NCBI RefSeq assembly: GCF_030913655.1
Contig: NZ_CP133189.1
Location: 2,170,001 to 2,234,000 of the forward strand
Direction: 5' to 3'
Length of the DNA stretch: 64,000 nucleotides
Source of the DNA: Clostridium sp. MB40-C1
GTDB taxonomy: Bacteria; Bacillota; Clostridia; Clostridiales; Clostridiaceae
Every line of letters begins with the position of its first letter. Within the stretch, counting starts at the first letter, position 1. Below, piece after piece: positions 1 through 9,658 of the stretch. A program made the position numbers and the translations under genes. The notes below the pieces were generated by a model. That model ran no database searches. It was not told where the DNA came from and saw nothing but the letters and a program-made list of their open reading frames with translations.

Positions 1-1542
1 ATAATTGCACATAAAGTAGAACGTGATGGTAAAATATTAGGAGTTTTAGGTGCTAATATTTCATTAGATACGTTAACCTCCGTATCACAAAATATTAAAG
101 TTGGAAGTGGTTTTGGTTCGGTCGTAGACGGTAGTGGTCTTTTCATAGCTCATCCAGATAATAATATTAAATTAAAATTAAATATATTAAAATCCTCTCA
201 AAATGGATTTAAAGACTTTGATTCCTTAGGTAAGGAAATGAGTTCTGGTAAGAGTGGTAGTAGAAAATATGTCGGACAAGATGGTAAAAATGCTGTAGGA
301 TTATATGCTCCTATCCCTAATACACCTAATTGGAGCTTATTAATAACTATTCCATCTGATGATTTAGAAAAAGATGCTAATCAAATGATAAAAAAAATCC
401 TAATATTAATTTTATTTACCTTACTTATAATAATAGGCTTATGTATATATATTTCTAAAATGTTTACAAAACCAATTATTACTTCTGTAGAACAATTAAA
501 TCTTATTGCCCAAGGAGATTTTACAAAAAATATATCGGACACCCTCACTAAAAGAGAAGATGAATTCGGACAACTTGGAAAAGCTCTTGAAACAATGCAA
601 ACTGATATAAAAACATTATTAACCAATATAAAATCTTCTGCTGAAACAGTTAACAATTCATCAGATATTTTACTTGAGATTTGCCAAAAATCAAAACAAG
701 TATCTGGAGAAGTTTCAGAAGCAATAAATCAAATTGCAATAAGTTCTTGTAATCAAGCTAAAGATACAGAAATGATAGCAAATCAAACTGACGATTTAGG
801 TAACAAAATAGATTATACTATTGAATTAATAACACAAATAAATGTTATATCTGATGAAACAAATAAATTGAGTCAAGAAGGTTTAAACATAATTAATATA
901 TTAGATGAAAAAACAGTTCAAAGTACAGAAAAAGCAGAACAAATAAGTGAAGTAATTTTAGATGTAAGTCAATATGCTAATAATGCAGAATCTATAACAT
1001 CATTAATTGATGATATATCAAGTCAAACTAACTTATTAGCACTAAATGCAAGTATTGAAGCTGCTAGAGCTGGTGAAGCAGGAAAAGGTTTTGCTGTTGT
1101 TGCAGAGGAAATTAGAAAATTATCAGAACAAACTTCATCAGCAACTAATGAAATTAAAGACTTAATTACTAATATACAACTTAAAACTAACAATGCTGTT
1201 AATGTACTAAAAGCAGTTGAATTAATTTCTAAAGAGCAGAATCGTTCTATTGAAAATACAAATAATATATTTATAGAAACATCTAATTCCTTAAAAAACT
1301 TAGTTAACAAAATATCTAAAGTTAAGTCCTACTCTGAAGAAATTGAGGCAAGTAAAGAAGGTATACTAAATGCAATATCTAATATATCAGCAGTAACAGA
1401 AGAAACATCAGCAAGTACAGAAGAGGTATCTGCTTCAACATCAGAACAATTATTGGGTATAGAACAAATAACAGATCAAGCTGAAACTTCAAAAAAACTT
1501 GCAGAGAATCTACACAAAGAAATTCAAAAATTTAAGGTATAA
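1..1542 (+). CDS. Methyl-accepting chemotaxis protein, 5' end outside window
   Basis: The reading frame is open from base 1, so the N-terminus lies upstream; 513 codons are visible. The first ~120 residues are the end of an extracytoplasmic sensory domain (motifs such as [14 protein letters not shown] resemble a dCache PAS-like module). A single membrane segment ([20 protein letters not shown]) is followed by a HAMP linker and a long coiled-coil signalling domain with the highly conserved hairpin tip [20 protein letters not shown]. It should sit in the membrane and pass ligand signals to CheA/CheW. There is no C-terminal CheR-tethering pentapeptide. The ligand cannot be read from sequence. 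The gene ends at a perfect bidirectional terminator shared with the convergent aminotransferase. Confidence 0.95.
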   Translation: MIAHKVERDGKILGVLGANISLDTLTSVSQNIKVGSGFGSVVDGSGLFIAHPDNNIKLKLNILKSSQNGFKDFDSLGKEMSSGKSGSRKYVGQDGKNAVGLYAPIPNTPNWSLLITIPSDDLEKDANQMIKKILILILFTLLIIIGLCIYISKMFTKPIITSVEQLNLIAQGDFTKNISDTLTKREDEFGQLGKALETMQTDIKTLLTNIKSSAETVNNSSDILLEICQKSKQVSGEVSEAINQIAISSCNQAKDTEMIANQTDDLGNKIDYTIELITQINVISDETNKLSQEGLNIINILDEKTVQSTEKAEQISEVILDVSQYANNAESITSLIDDISSQTNLLALNASIEAARAGEAGKGFAVVAEEIRKLSEQTSSATNEIKDLITNIQLKTNNAVNVLKAVELISKEQNRSIENTNNIFIETSNSLKNLVNKISKVKSYSEEIEASKEGILNAISNISAVTEETSASTEEVSASTSEQLLGIEQITDQAETSKKLAENLHKEIQKFKV

Positions 1543-1560
1543 TAAAAATAGAGAGAAGAG

Positions 1561-1600
1561 AACGTAGACAGATTTGTGTAAATACAAATCTGTCTACGTT
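1561..1600. terminator. Bidirectional intrinsic terminator
   Basis: Perfect 17-bp stem (1561-1577 with 1584-1600) and 6-nt loop GTAAAT. T-rich sequence follows on both strands. It lies between convergent genes (chemoreceptor and aminotransferase), so it can end both transcripts. Confidence 0.9.
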
Positions 1601-1623
1601 CTTGTTACAATTGTTCCTATTTT

Positions 1624-2805
1624 CTATTTAAATTCTTCTGCTAATTTTTCAAATGCTTGAATAGACTTTTCTATAGTGTCCCATTTTACACAATAAGATA
1701 ATCTAAAATATCCTGGACATCCAAACCCACTTCCAGGTACTATAAGCAAATTATACTTTAATGCTTTTTTAGCAAATTCTACATCATCTTCTATTAAAGC
1801 TTTTGGGAAAAGATAAAAAGCCCCTTGAGGTTTTATACATTCAAATCCTATTCTTGTTAAGTTTTCATATAAAAAATCTCTTCTTTTTTTATACTCTTCT
1901 ATGTCTACTTTAGCATTAAGTGAATCTCCTACCACTTTTTGGAATAATGCTGGTGCATTTACAAACCCTAAAGTTCTATTACAAAAACTTAAAGCTTCCA
2001 TAAGAATATCTATATCTTTAATTCTTCTACTTGCAGCAATATATCCTATTCTTTCTCCTGCAAGCCCTAACGATTTGCTAAATGAGTTTATTATAATAGC
2101 ATTATCAAAAATACTAAGAATACTTGGGAGCTTTAAACCATCATAAATTATCTCACTATAAGGCTCATCAGAAATCACAAATATAGTTGTTCCATATAGT
2201 TCTTCTTTTCTTTTGATAATATCATTAATTTTTTCTAATTTTTCTTGACTATATATAACTCCTGTTGGATTATTTGGAGTATTTATAATTATAGCTTTAG
2301 TCATAGATGTGATACTTTTTTCAAACTTATTTAAGTCAGGTTCAAAATTTGAAACATCCGGGGGAACAACTATTGTTTTTCCTCCGTGATTATCTACATA
2401 AAAATCATATTCAACAAAGTATGGTGCAAATACAATAACTTCATCACCTTGATTCAAAAGTGACTTTAGAACAACATTTAGTCCACCTGCTGCCCCAACT
2501 GTCATTACTACATTTTTACTTGAAAGACTAATTCCACTTTCTTTTTCAAGATGTTTTGCAATTTTTTGTCTTGTATCACCAAATCCTGCATTGTTCATAT
2601 ATTTATGAATACCTTTTTCATCACTTAATATGTATTTTTTAAGTGCTTCTTTAACTTCCTTAGGTGGTTCTGCATAAGGATTTCCCAAACTATAATCATA
2701 TACTTTATCTACTCCATACTTTTCAGCAAGTTTTACCCCCTCTTCAAACATGGCTCTTATCCAAGAAGATCTTTTTAAATTATTTGTTATTTTTTTAGAA
2801 AACAT
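1624..2805 (-). CDS. Class I/II PLP-dependent aminotransferase
   Basis: Fold-type I aminotransferase, 393 aa, normal family length, cytosolic. Visible motifs: the glycine-rich phosphate loop region near 104-108 (GAAGG), the NTPNNPTG segment at 175-182, the PLP-ring aspartate in ISDEPY (D213), and the Schiff-base lysine in SFSKSLGLAGER (K244). The type is close to clostridial proteins annotated as aspartate/aromatic aminotransferases, but donor and acceptor cannot be assigned from sequence. A strong AAGGGG ribosome site precedes the ATG. It is a single gene, convergent with the upstream chemoreceptor and read in the same direction as the next one. Confidence 0.9.
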   Translation of the reverse strand: MFSKKITNNLKRSSWIRAMFEEGVKLAEKYGVDKVYDYSLGNPYAEPPKEVKEALKKYILSDEKGIHKYMNNAGFGDTRQKIAKHLEKESGISLSSKNVVMTVGAAGGLNVVLKSLLNQGDEVIVFAPYFVEYDFYVDNHGGKTIVVPPDVSNFEPDLNKFEKSITSMTKAIIINTPNNPTGVIYSQEKLEKINDIIKRKEELYGTTIFVISDEPYSEIIYDGLKLPSILSIFDNAIIINSFSKSLGLAGERIGYIAASRRIKDIDILMEALSFCNRTLGFVNAPALFQKVVGDSLNAKVDIEEYKKRRDFLYENLTRIGFECIKPQGAFYLFPKALIEDDVEFAKKALKYNLLIVPGSGFGCPGYFRLSYCVKWDTIEKSIQAFEKLAEEFK

Positions 2806-2861
2806 AACGTCGCCCCTTTTTAATTTTAAATAAATATATTTTTAAATAGTTCTTCGTATAT

Positions 2862-4673
2862 TTAAATATCAAATTTTTCTATAAATGTTTTTAATCCAGA
2901 AATTTCACCTAAGTTATGCTCCGAATTCTCTTTTATTTCTGATATTTCATTAACCACTTTTTTATTTTCACTCTCAATGCTATTCATACTTTTAGCAGTT
3001 TTTATAAGATTATTAGTTACAATATCTGTTTTATCTAATATTGCATTTGATGAAGCTGTTATTTCTTCTAGTGTAGCATTTAAGTCCGTAATTACATAAT
3101 TTATATTTTGTGCATCATTAGAATATGAATCAGCAGCAGCAGCAAATTTACTATACTGAGGAAGTACATCCTTATCTACAAAATCAACTATTTTCAAAGT
3201 ACTATTCGCTAAATTATTCACTGTCCCTATTATTTTTTCAGTCATATCTTGTATATTCTTAATATTATCTTTTGTATTCTCTGCCAATTTCTTTATCTCA
3301 TCTGCAACAACAGCAAATGCTTTATTTCCACCTTCAGTATTTGCTGCTTGAATGGCTGCATTTAAAGAAATAAGGTTAGTTTGTTCGGCAATCTCATTAA
3401 TTTGATTAGTTAATACTTTTATTTCTTTTACAGTTTCTATTTCTTTTAATGATAATTCTATACTTTCCTTAACTTCTTTATAAATACTCTCAGTATTGAC
3501 CTTTGCATCTGAAGAAATTTCTCTTAACTTATTAGCTCTTTCAGTTACTTCTATAGTCACTGCTGTTGTTTCTTCTGTTTTTTGTGATATATCTGATAAA
3601 GCCTTTTGAATTTGATATAAAGTTTCTTTTATATCCTCTATAGAGCTAGCCCCTAAATTAATTTCTTCATTTACAAGAGATATTTCTCCAGAATTATTAT
3701 CTACAGCTTCTTTTATATTAAAAAGCAAATCATCATCTTTCTTAATATTATTATTTAAAACTTCAATATGATCCTGAGTCTCATATAAAAAATCTCTTAC
3801 TTGACCTGTCATATCATTTATAGCCTCAGCTAAATATCCTATTTCATCCTTTGATTGAATTTGTAATTTATTTATCCTTATATTTCCATGATCATCTTGT
3901 CCAATATTATTTGTTATATCAGCTATAGGATTAGATATCTTCTTACTTAAAATAACACTTATTAATACTAGTCCTATTATAAATATTACCGAAAGAATTG
4001 ATTTTGTCATTATATTTTTATTTAATTGATTTTTAAGTGAAATTTCCTCATTATTTATAGAAGAATAAATATCATCTATATAATTTCCTGTACTTATTAT
4101 ATATCCCCATGGTTTAAATAACTTAGAATAAGATCTTTTAGGCGTTAATTTACCAGTTCCAACGTCTTCTGGTTTTTCCCACATAAAATCTAAAAAACCA
4201 CCCTGTGGCGAATCTATTGCTTTTTGAATTATTTTCGCTACCATTTTTATACCATTAGGATCTGTATCATTTATTCTATTCTTTCCCTCTTGATTAGGTA
4301 TCATAGGATGTCCAATAAGTATTCCTTTAGTATCGTCTATCCAAAAATATCCGGCTTCATCTTTTCCATACCTCAATTTTTTAACTGCATCAATCGCATA
4401 ATTCTTAGCATCTTTTTCTGTTAATATTCCTTTTTTATACATACCATAATAATAATTCATAGTTCCCAAAGCTATTTGAACATTGTCTTCTATCATTTGG
4501 TTATAATACTGAAATGACTTAGCCTTGATTAGTTCAAGTTCTTTTGTATTTTGTTTTCTTATATTCATAATATCTAAAAATGATGTAACTAGTATTATGA
4601 TTAATCCACTTGCAATAATAGATAACATAATTTTGTATTTTATATGTGTACTCTTTTGTTCTAAAGCTTTCAT
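2862..4673 (-). CDS. Methyl-accepting chemotaxis protein with Cache domain
   Basis: 603-aa chemoreceptor. One membrane segment at about 15-37, an extracytoplasmic single-Cache module (about 40-215, with the motifs GYFWIDDTKGILIGHP and PWGYIISTGNYIDDIY), a second segment near 222-243, HAMP, and a long helical signalling domain. The hairpin tip reads EQTNLISLNAAIQAANTEGGNKAF, differing from the usual [11 protein letters not shown]. Such Cache domains commonly bind small organic acids, but this one's ligand is unknown. The ribosome site is AAGGGGATAGGACA before ATG. A TATAAT-like -10 lies at 4768-4773 on this strand, giving a leader of roughly 90 nt. Confidence 0.93.
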   Translation of the reverse strand: MKALEQKSTHIKYKIMLSIIASGLIIILVTSFLDIMNIRKQNTKELELIKAKSFQYYNQMIEDNVQIALGTMNYYYGMYKKGILTEKDAKNYAIDAVKKLRYGKDEAGYFWIDDTKGILIGHPMIPNQEGKNRINDTDPNGIKMVAKIIQKAIDSPQGGFLDFMWEKPEDVGTGKLTPKRSYSKLFKPWGYIISTGNYIDDIYSSINNEEISLKNQLNKNIMTKSILSVIFIIGLVLISVILSKKISNPIADITNNIGQDDHGNIRINKLQIQSKDEIGYLAEAINDMTGQVRDFLYETQDHIEVLNNNIKKDDDLLFNIKEAVDNNSGEISLVNEEINLGASSIEDIKETLYQIQKALSDISQKTEETTAVTIEVTERANKLREISSDAKVNTESIYKEVKESIELSLKEIETVKEIKVLTNQINEIAEQTNLISLNAAIQAANTEGGNKAFAVVADEIKKLAENTKDNIKNIQDMTEKIIGTVNNLANSTLKIVDFVDKDVLPQYSKFAAAADSYSNDAQNINYVITDLNATLEEITASSNAILDKTDIVTNNLIKTAKSMNSIESENKKVVNEISEIKENSEHNLGEISGLKTFIEKFDI

Positions 4674-4808
4674 TGTCCTATCCCCTTTTGTTATAAATTT
4701 TATGTATATTCTTTACCAAGTATCTTTACTGAAACCAATAATCAATATCCGATAATAATCTATACATATTATAGCACACATATAAAAAAAATAAATATAT
4801 TTTGTGTT

Positions 4809-4851
4809 TTTTGATGTTTAATTCATGACATTCCATAATTAAACATCAAAA
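4809..4851. repeat. 15-bp perfect inverted repeat
   Basis: Arms 4809-4823 and 4837-4851 are perfectly complementary with a 13-nt loop. It lies just downstream of the MutS-like gene on the minus strand and probably marks its 3' end, although a clear U-tract is missing on either strand. Confidence 0.6.
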
Positions 4852-4876
4852 TGAGAAATGTACTTCTCTTATTTAA

Positions 4877-6475
4877 TTAATTTCCAATGTAATTAATATT
4901 TCTTTTAACTTCCTCATAAGCATTTTCTGTTATTTCTTTAGGATACCCTAGATACCTTAATAATTTTATAGCATTTGTAGTTGGCGAAACCCCTTGTTTT
5001 ATTTTATAATCAAATTTTAATCCTTCATCTTCATCAACCATTTCAGAAAAATAGTAGCATTGATATCTCTCTTTAACCATCTTCGTTAATTCATGATCAT
5101 GAGTGGCAACAACAGGTAAGCAATTACCTTTAATTAAATATTTTAATATTTCGCTTGCAGCACTCACTCTTTCTATGGGATTAGTTCCTCTAAAAATTTC
5201 ATCTATCATACAGAAAACGGTAATATCACTATCTACTGCTTTTATTATCCTAAGCATAGCTTCTGCTTCTCCTAAATAATAACTCTTACCTTTTTCTACG
5301 CTATCTTCAGGACTTATAGAAGTTATAATATTTAAAAATGAACCTCTATACTCCTTAGCTAAACTAGTATATATTGTCTGAGAAAGAAGCATATTTAATC
5401 CTATCATTCTTAAAAAAGAAGATTTTCCTGACATATTTGTACCAGTTAATATTATGCCATTTTTATTTAAATTGATAGAATTTGGTACTGGATTTTCGAT
5501 TAAAGGGTGAATACCTTCTTTAATATTTAAATAAGCCTTTTCTTCTACAAATTGAGGTTCTGTATAATATTTAACACTTTCTCTATAAGCTGCAATTGAA
5601 ATATAGGCATCTATTTCTCCAATTACCTTATACAATTCTTTTAATTCATCTCTATTTTTGTTAATTACTGTAGTTAATTTATAATAAGCTCTTTCCTCGG
5701 TTAAGAATAATATTGTAATGTAATCTCCTAAAACATCTATACCTTCTATTCTTCCAATATTAGCTGAACTCTTACTAACTTCTTTAATTTTGTTTAAAAT
5801 ATTGCTCAATTTATTTATTTGATTAGAAATCTCATCCACCTTTAAGTTAGATATATATTTAGCTGCCCTTAATATACTAGAAAAATAAGATATAGCTTCA
5901 ACCTTTGAACGTATTGTAGAATTAATTTTATAATGCACAAATAAATTTATAGGATATAATACTACAATAATAGGTATAATCATAATTTTTATTCCATAAA
6001 AAATTGATAATATAAAAAACACTAAAGGCATACTCCCTAGTATTAAACACAATATCTTAAGCAACTTATTTTCTTTTAAGTCATCCCATAAAAGTTCTAA
6101 TACATCACCATTTTTTTGCTTATAAACTTTCAATAATTGAATTTGAATTTTTTCTCTTAACTCTGAATCTTTTTGAAATAACTTTATTATTTTACCTCTC
6201 TCTTTAAGCTTGTCTTTATCATAAAGAGGTTTTCGTAGTATATCATATAAAACATTTTCTCCAGGAGTAGTCAAAGTCCTATCTATTTTAGAGAAAACCT
6301 GATCCATATCTAAATCATTCCATGTTTGATTATCTACTAAATTTTCTTCACTTTCAGTTAACAATTTATTGTACTCGCTTATTTTTTTAAAATCTCTTTT
6401 TCTTTTTTCCTCTTTAGTCATCCATAAATTTCTAACATATGCTAAAGCTTTTTCTTTTGTAAATATACCTAACAT
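4877..6475 (-). CDS. Membrane-anchored MutS-family ATPase
   Basis: 532 aa. The C-terminal half is a MutS/MSH ATPase domain: Walker A GTNMSGKSS at 345-353, Walker B CMIDEIFRG with the catalytic DE at 425-426, and an ATHD switch motif near 457-460. It lacks the N-terminal mismatch-recognition domain of MutS and the C-terminal Smr nuclease of MutS2. Residues about 139-180 form a hydrophobic block (LLKILCLILGSMPLVFFI then IMIIPIIVVLYPINLFV) that reads as two membrane helices. Role unknown; classical mismatch repair is unlikely without the recognition domain. Start supported by AGAGGTG five bases before ATG. Monocistronic. Confidence 0.85.
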   Translation of the reverse strand: MLGIFTKEKALAYVRNLWMTKEEKRKRDFKKISEYNKLLTESEENLVDNQTWNDLDMDQVFSKIDRTLTTPGENVLYDILRKPLYDKDKLKERGKIIKLFQKDSELREKIQIQLLKVYKQKNGDVLELLWDDLKENKLLKILCLILGSMPLVFFILSIFYGIKIMIIPIIVVLYPINLFVHYKINSTIRSKVEAISYFSSILRAAKYISNLKVDEISNQINKLSNILNKIKEVSKSSANIGRIEGIDVLGDYITILFLTEERAYYKLTTVINKNRDELKELYKVIGEIDAYISIAAYRESVKYYTEPQFVEEKAYLNIKEGIHPLIENPVPNSINLNKNGIILTGTNMSGKSSFLRMIGLNMLLSQTIYTSLAKEYRGSFLNIITSISPEDSVEKGKSYYLGEAEAMLRIIKAVDSDITVFCMIDEIFRGTNPIERVSAASEILKYLIKGNCLPVVATHDHELTKMVKERYQCYYFSEMVDEDEGLKFDYKIKQGVSPTTNAIKLLRYLGYPKEITENAYEEVKRNINYIGN

Positions 6476-6616
6476 TAGTACACCTCTTTTATTATTTTTA
6501 TATAATTATAGAATTATTTTCGAAATTATACAAACTTAACACTTTCTTAAAACACATTCTAAAATAGCCCTCTAAAACTTAATTTTAAAAAGAGAACAAT
6601 TTTATATTTATATAAT

Positions 6617-7267
6617 TTAACTACATATCATTTCATACATATCCTCTGCTGGATCAAGGATAGGAACTGAAGCAAGCTTCTTCAATTCTTCATATATATA
6701 AGGAAGGTGAGTACAACCAAGAATTAATGTATCAACTTGTATTGAGTTATAAAATTCTATAATATTTTTCAATGAGAATTTTTCAACTATTTTTTGGGGA
6801 GATACTCCATTTTCTATATCTATAACTACAGGAAGTATTCCTATACCAATAACATTGCACTCAGAATTCACATTTTGCACTATATTTTCAATACCTGCTG
6901 CACTTTTATTATTAGCTGTTATTACACCTATATTTTTGTATTTAGAAGCAATATTTTTGTATACATGTAAAGGAGTTATTATTTTTATATTTTCTTCAAT
7001 AGATAACTTGTCCATATCTACTGCTGCACTTAAGGAATTACAGTAAACCATTACTTTATTAATTTTCTCATATTTTATTTTTCTTATAATAACCCTTATT
7101 TTGTCAGTAAGTTCTGTTGGAGATAATATTTGGAGTTCAGATTGTTCTTGTGAACATGAAGACACAGGATATGCATATGCATCAATCCCTTTTGACTTTA
7201 AAAACTTCACTCCCATTTCAGTATCTATAGGAGTTCCTGCAATGACACCAACCTTAAAATTATTCAT
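6617..7267 (-). CDS. Aspartate/glutamate racemase family protein
   Basis: 216 aa, normal for the PLP-independent Asp/Glu/hydantoin racemase superfamily. The two catalytic cysteines are present: C76 in VYCNSLSAA and C185 in LILGCTHLPY. The pair of Cys on opposite faces of the pocket is the family's acid/base couple. The family includes MurI-like glutamate racemase and aspartate racemase; the sequence does not tell which substrate is used. I placed the start at ATG 7267 because GAGGTGA lies just before it. A GTG three codons upstream overlaps this ribosome site and is an unlikely start. Confidence 0.85.
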   Translation of the reverse strand: MNNFKVGVIAGTPIDTEMGVKFLKSKGIDAYAYPVSSCSQEQSELQILSPTELTDKIRVIIRKIKYEKINKVMVYCNSLSAAVDMDKLSIEENIKIITPLHVYKNIASKYKNIGVITANNKSAAGIENIVQNVNSECNVIGIGILPVVIDIENGVSPQKIVEKFSLKNIIEFYNSIQVDTLILGCTHLPYIYEELKKLASVPILDPAEDMYEMICS

Positions 7268-7770
7268 ACATATCACCTCATATAAATTAATATATTTTTA
7301 CTTAACTTAAAATAGAAAACAGTTTTCAGAATAATACATTCTTTAGGATTATTCTGAGAATTCCTTAGGTAATTTTATTATACTTTATAATTATTCAAAT
7401 TGAATAAAACTCTTGTAATATATTGTAGTTTATTATACATATTATAACATTATAATTTTCTAATTAAATACTATTGTTAAAATGTGTTATTATTCTTCAA
7501 AAATAAGTGTATTAAGTCATTTTTCCTTTAGTATAAGGCAGTTTTATCTATGATAAAATAAATCATATAAAAAATAATAAATAATGTATTTACATTTTTC
7601 GCATTGAGTATTAAAATTAAAATTGTCTTTTTGAGAGACCAACTTATATAAACGATAGTTTTAACTTAATAAAACTTCCTTTTTATTAAGTACTAAGGAA
7701 AATATACTCAAGTATATGAACTATAGTATAGGTTTAAAATACTACTATATCACTAAAAGGAGTGCTATTA
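7268..7770. other. 503-bp intergenic region with two hairpins and a promoter-like element
   Basis: Holds a 13-bp imperfect hairpin (7323-7335 with 7348-7360, one G-U pair) and an A/T hairpin around 7665-7692. A candidate plus-strand promoter is TTGTCT (7623-7628), 16-nt spacer, TATATA (7645-7650), which would drive the 7771 gene with a leader of about 110 nt. No supported ORF seen. Confidence 0.4.
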
Positions 7771-8097
7771 ATGAAAACATTTCAAGATCTTATTGATGAA
7801 ACTTTAGAAATTAAAGATTTAGACGAGTTAGAATCAGCTGCAGACTTATTCGAGTTTGGCCTTGAAAAAGGATATTATAACAAAAAGCAAGTGGATGAAT
7901 TCAATAATATATATTGGAGAGTAAAAAATAAATGCTTAGCTTATAATGTAATAGAAAAAACAGGCGGAAATATATTGGACATTATAAATATAGTTTCTAA
8001 AGCTCCAGCTGATATGAAAAATGATGAAAATGAACTAATGCATTATGTTAATGGTCGTATAAAAGCATTAAAAGGTAAAGTAACAGGACTTAAATAA
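7771..8097 (+). CDS. Small hypothetical protein, 108 aa
   Basis: I do not recognise this family. The product is hydrophilic, mixed-charge and predicted mostly helical, with no signal peptide or membrane segment; it begins MKTFQDLIDETLEIKDLDEL and ends with a basic stretch (RIKALKGKVTGLK). The start is set by AAAAGGAGTG seven bases before ATG 7771; a GTG nine bases upstream overlaps this site. It is monocistronic, with its own promoter candidate upstream and a terminator downstream. Codon use matches its neighbours, so it is probably a genuine expressed gene of unknown role. Confidence 0.75.
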   Translation: MKTFQDLIDETLEIKDLDELESAADLFEFGLEKGYYNKKQVDEFNNIYWRVKNKCLAYNVIEKTGGNILDIINIVSKAPADMKNDENELMHYVNGRIKALKGKVTGLK

Positions 8098-8142
8098 GAA
8101 ATTTATATTAATTTTTTAAAACCATATACTAATTTCAAATGC

Positions 8143-8187
8143 AAGAACAATCTACCTTTATTTATAGAAGAAAGGCAGATTGTTCTT
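8143..8187 (+). terminator. Intrinsic terminator
   Basis: Stem AAGAACAATCT (8143-8153) with AGATTGTTCTT (8177-8187), extended inward by CCTTT/AAAGG, then TTTT. Ends the small gene at 7771. Confidence 0.85.
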
Positions 8188-8387
8188 TTGAATTTACTAA
8201 TATAATTTTCAAACCAATTTTTCTTACTATTTGGATTCTATAAAAAAACTAATCTCTCTTCTCTAAAACTTTCTTAAAACATAGGCATTATTTAAAATAA
8301 AGTTCACTTATTAACTTCCCTCTCATATATTAATAAATAATTAGGAAAATTTAGAACTTATTTAGTTTATTAATTGGAGGGACTGTA

Positions 8388-9335
8388 ATGAAAATAAAAA
8401 AAATATCTTTAATTTTTTGTTTAATTATGTTATTTTCATTAACATCATGCACAAATGATTCATCAATTCAAAACAACTCCTTAAAAAAAACTGCTAATGA
8501 AAATACCGTAAAAGAAGAAAAGCTACAAGGAACTGCTGAAAAAAAAGATTATGAAAAAGAAGAAAAAAAAGATAATAAACCTCAAACTGAAATTTCAGAA
8601 AAACAATCACCTGAAACTAAAAATAATGAGCTTATTGTTTTAAAAATAGGTACAAAGGGTGAAAATGTAAAAACACTTCAAGAAAAGCTAAATAAATTCG
8701 GATATAAATTAAAAACAGATGGCGTATTTGGAAAAGGAACATACGATGCTGTTTGTGATTTTCAAAGAAGGAATAAACTATCCCTAGATGGTACTGTAGG
8801 TGAAAAAACACTTATTAAACTTAATCTACCTCCTACAAAGGAAACTATGTACGTCCCTAAACCAATCGTAAACAATAAACCATCTGCAAATAATTCTAGT
8901 AAAGCTTCTTCTAATTATGCAGAAAAATTTATAAACAGCAGAAAATCCTCTAGTCCAACTCAATATTATATATGGGTTAACACAAAATCTCCCAAAGTTT
9001 ATATATTTGAGAAATCTAATAATCAATGGAATCTTATAAAAAATATGCCTTGTACTGTAGGCAAAGCTTCTACTCCAACAATAAAAGGTACTTTTAGTGT
9101 TGGAGGTAAAGGAGATAGCTTTATAGTTAGAAATAATCCTAAACTTATGTGTAAATATTATACTCAAATAAAAGGAGATTATCTATTTCATTCAGTATTA
9201 CTTCACAGAAATGGTTCAATAGCTAATGGACGCTTAGGTGCTAAAATTTCTCATGGTTGTATAAGACTTTCTATGAATGATGCTAAATATATACATGATA
9301 GTATTCCAGGAGGTACTACCATTTATATAAATTAA
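8388..9335 (+). CDS. Lipoprotein L,D-transpeptidase with peptidoglycan-binding domain
   Basis: 315 aa. Lipoprotein signal with lipobox LTSC (C21), then a Lys/Glu-rich spacer (about 30-80). A peptidoglycan_binding_1 domain spans about 85-147 (IGTKGENVKTLQEKLNKFGY ... DGVFGKGTYDAV). A YkuD catalytic domain spans about 192-315, with H268 and the active-site motif SHGCIRL (C291). It should be anchored on the outer face of the membrane and form 3-3 cross-links or otherwise edit peptidoglycan. GGAGGGACTGTA precedes ATG. Monocistronic. The substrate stem peptide cannot be inferred. A TTAAAACATA repeat motif lies about 110 bp upstream (8268-8283). Confidence 0.92.
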   Translation: MKIKKISLIFCLIMLFSLTSCTNDSSIQNNSLKKTANENTVKEEKLQGTAEKKDYEKEEKKDNKPQTEISEKQSPETKNNELIVLKIGTKGENVKTLQEKLNKFGYKLKTDGVFGKGTYDAVCDFQRRNKLSLDGTVGEKTLIKLNLPPTKETMYVPKPIVNNKPSANNSSKASSNYAEKFINSRKSSSPTQYYIWVNTKSPKVYIFEKSNNQWNLIKNMPCTVGKASTPTIKGTFSVGGKGDSFIVRNNPKLMCKYYTQIKGDYLFHSVLLHRNGSIANGRLGAKISHGCIRLSMNDAKYIHDSIPGGTTIYIN

Positions 9336-9658
9336 CTAATGCTTTGTCATATTTTTAAAATTTATTAACTCAATTATACCAGCAAAAGTAAATGCAGATA
9401 TAAAACATATATTGCTATAAATCATTTCACTTCATAAAACAATTCTAAGTCTTAAATAAATGGTTTTTACACAATATATATTTTTATATCTGCTTCAAAC
9501 TATTTGTATTCTTCAAAACCTGATTATATTTATTTTTCAAATTAATTATGAGACAAGCTAAAAATATATTGCTATAACAAGCACCCCTATAGTACATCAA
9601 AATGTTATAATATTTATTATAATTAAATTGTTTAATATTATAAGTTTTAGGAGGAAAT
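9336..9658. other. Intergenic region containing a long inverted repeat
   Basis: Arms 9393-9414 and 9472-9493 are complementary over about 21 of 22 bases (one bulge), separated by 57 nt. The word ATATTGCTATAA occurs next to the left arm (about 9408) and again near 9567, upstream of the response-regulator gene. No ORF supported. It could be the transpeptidase 3' end or an operator region for the downstream two-component genes. Confidence 0.5.

Noticed and set aside
4749-4756. CCGATAAT, resembling a flagellar sigma-28 -10 element, upstream of a chemoreceptor gene
   Set aside because: It reads on the plus strand, while the chemoreceptor is on the minus strand, and no plus-strand gene follows.
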